Source of the DNA: Spongilla lacustris
Lineage: Eukaryota > Porifera > Demospongiae > Spongillida > Spongillidae
NCBI GenBank assembly: GCA_949361645.1
Contig: OX442425.1
Location: 7,051,818 to 7,115,817 of the forward strand
Length of the DNA: 64,000 nucleotides
Direction: 5' to 3'
Shown here in pieces: positions 63,271-64,000 of this stretch. Position 1 is the stretch's first letter; each line of letters begins with the position of its first letter. The notes beneath the pieces are model-generated. The model had not been told where the DNA came from and searched no databases. It saw nothing but the letters and a program-made list of their open reading frames with translations. Made by a program: the position numbers and the translations under genes.

Positions 63271-64000
63271 AGTGAAGTAGTGGCATTTTCCAGACATACA
63301 TTTTCAAATCCACCCTTAACAGATGTATGTGAAAACACAAACTCTCTACAGCATTGTTCCATACAGCCTCGGCAAATGATACGTTTTTGCCCTGCATGTA
63401 TATGTTGTAAGTAGGCAGCTAATTGGGGATAAGGTGAATACATATTAATAACCATTGTGCAATCACCACTATTTATTATCTCAGTTATTGGATTGTGACA
63501 GTTTATGCCTTTCCCTTATAAATGAGCACTTGTGGGGACCTTCCCTCATACATGTACATGTACATGTACCATTATAAATCAACATGGTGATTCCTAAAGA
63601 TCACTATGAAGCTACATATCAAATTAATGCCATAAGCCTTTGGCATGTACGGCAAAGTATTTTTATTAAATGTGCGCAACAATGTATCACTTTTTTGAGG
63701 CATTTTTTCCCCTATGACAGTGGGTGTGGCAATTGTTCAAGTATTGTAGTGTGCCCCACAGGTTTGGTTCATGGCATGTATATTTGGATTAGGGCAACAT
63801 CGGAAGAATGAAGAGTGCGTGCAGCAAAGTGTCTGTACCTCGCGAGAGTGTCGGTATTTCTGTTCCTTCATCCCGACTATCACTCTGCCTCCATCATTGG
63901 CCTGCACTCTTACCATAGTTTTGTTATACACGTTAGCAGTGATTTTAGAATGTTTGTAGTATGATAGATTTCCTTCCTAACATTGTAAATTTTCTCCGAA

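Larger units (their letters stand above)
61915..63874 (-). repeat. Ankyrin-exon duplication unit U3
   Basis: It repeats U2 up to about 62308, then a 42-bp sequence (ctatatatataatagctcat and following) appears twice in place of about 0.4 kb. The ankyrin exon and a 28-bp minisatellite follow. A fifth unit begins at 63875 and leaves the window. Confidence 0.8.

Noticed and set aside
62579..63455. 272-codon minus-strand frame with [20 protein letters not shown] repeats
   Set aside because: The repeat comes from the 28-bp minisatellite; only the ankyrin segment within it (62711-62809) is supported as an exon.

Overview
The window reads as eukaryotic nuclear DNA from an animal. Genes are split into short exons with GT-AG introns, the introns are crowded with minisatellites, and mobile-element debris fills much of the rest. 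I favour a non-bilaterian animal, most likely a demosponge. The reasons are near-identical ankyrin exons spliced to a TKL-type kinase, DUF4371-type hAT and Ty3/gypsy remnants, and many copies of the palindrome acatgtac. This is inference; there is no rRNA or mitochondrial marker to confirm it.

Layout. 1-226 (+) is the last exon of a gene resembling LETM1. 0.23-11.7 kb is mostly mobile debris: two fragments of a non-LTR reverse transcriptase, three adjacent 0.8-kb foldback elements (2273-4745), a tyrosine-recombinase fragment and several smaller inverted repeats. 11.7-32.0 kb (+) holds two tandem paralogues of the small GTPase Rab24 (A, 11746-20561; B, 25039-31968). Each has eight exons with identical intron positions and phases. 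A 1.15-kb foldback element and an unresolved coding-like stretch lie between them. Most of their introns contain a private minisatellite, often starting within tens of bases of a splice site. Intron 2 of copy B is about 41 copies of a 37-bp unit that repeats the 5' splice site.

32.5-64 kb is dominated by a minus-strand gene of ankyrin repeats fused to a protein kinase. Six ankyrin exons of 99-102 nt lie at 62.7, 61.7, 60.1, 57.4, 48.8 and 41.5 kb, a further ankyrin-like exon at 40.3 kb, and a terminal exon (36388-37485) encodes a coiled coil plus kinase domain. All junctions that can be read are phase 0. The terminal exon and its 3' flank are duplicated downstream (34157-35183); that copy has a frameshift in the coiled coil. 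The ankyrin exons at 57-63 kb sit in tandem genomic units of roughly 1.65 kb or more. Introns hold a decayed LTR retrotransposon (42006-46275) inserted inside a 28-bp minisatellite with a 4-bp target duplication, a fragment of a second Ty3/gypsy element, and a hAT element (about 49.2-54.5 kb) that was itself hit by three later insertions.

Functionally, the supported host genes are a mitochondrial LETM1-like protein (end only), two Rab24-like trafficking/autophagy GTPases and an ankyrin-kinase. They are unrelated in pathway; the window is a slice of an animal chromosome rather than a functional cluster. The features with most to offer are the splice-site-derived minisatellites, the foldback triplet and the exon-by-segment growth of the ankyrin gene.
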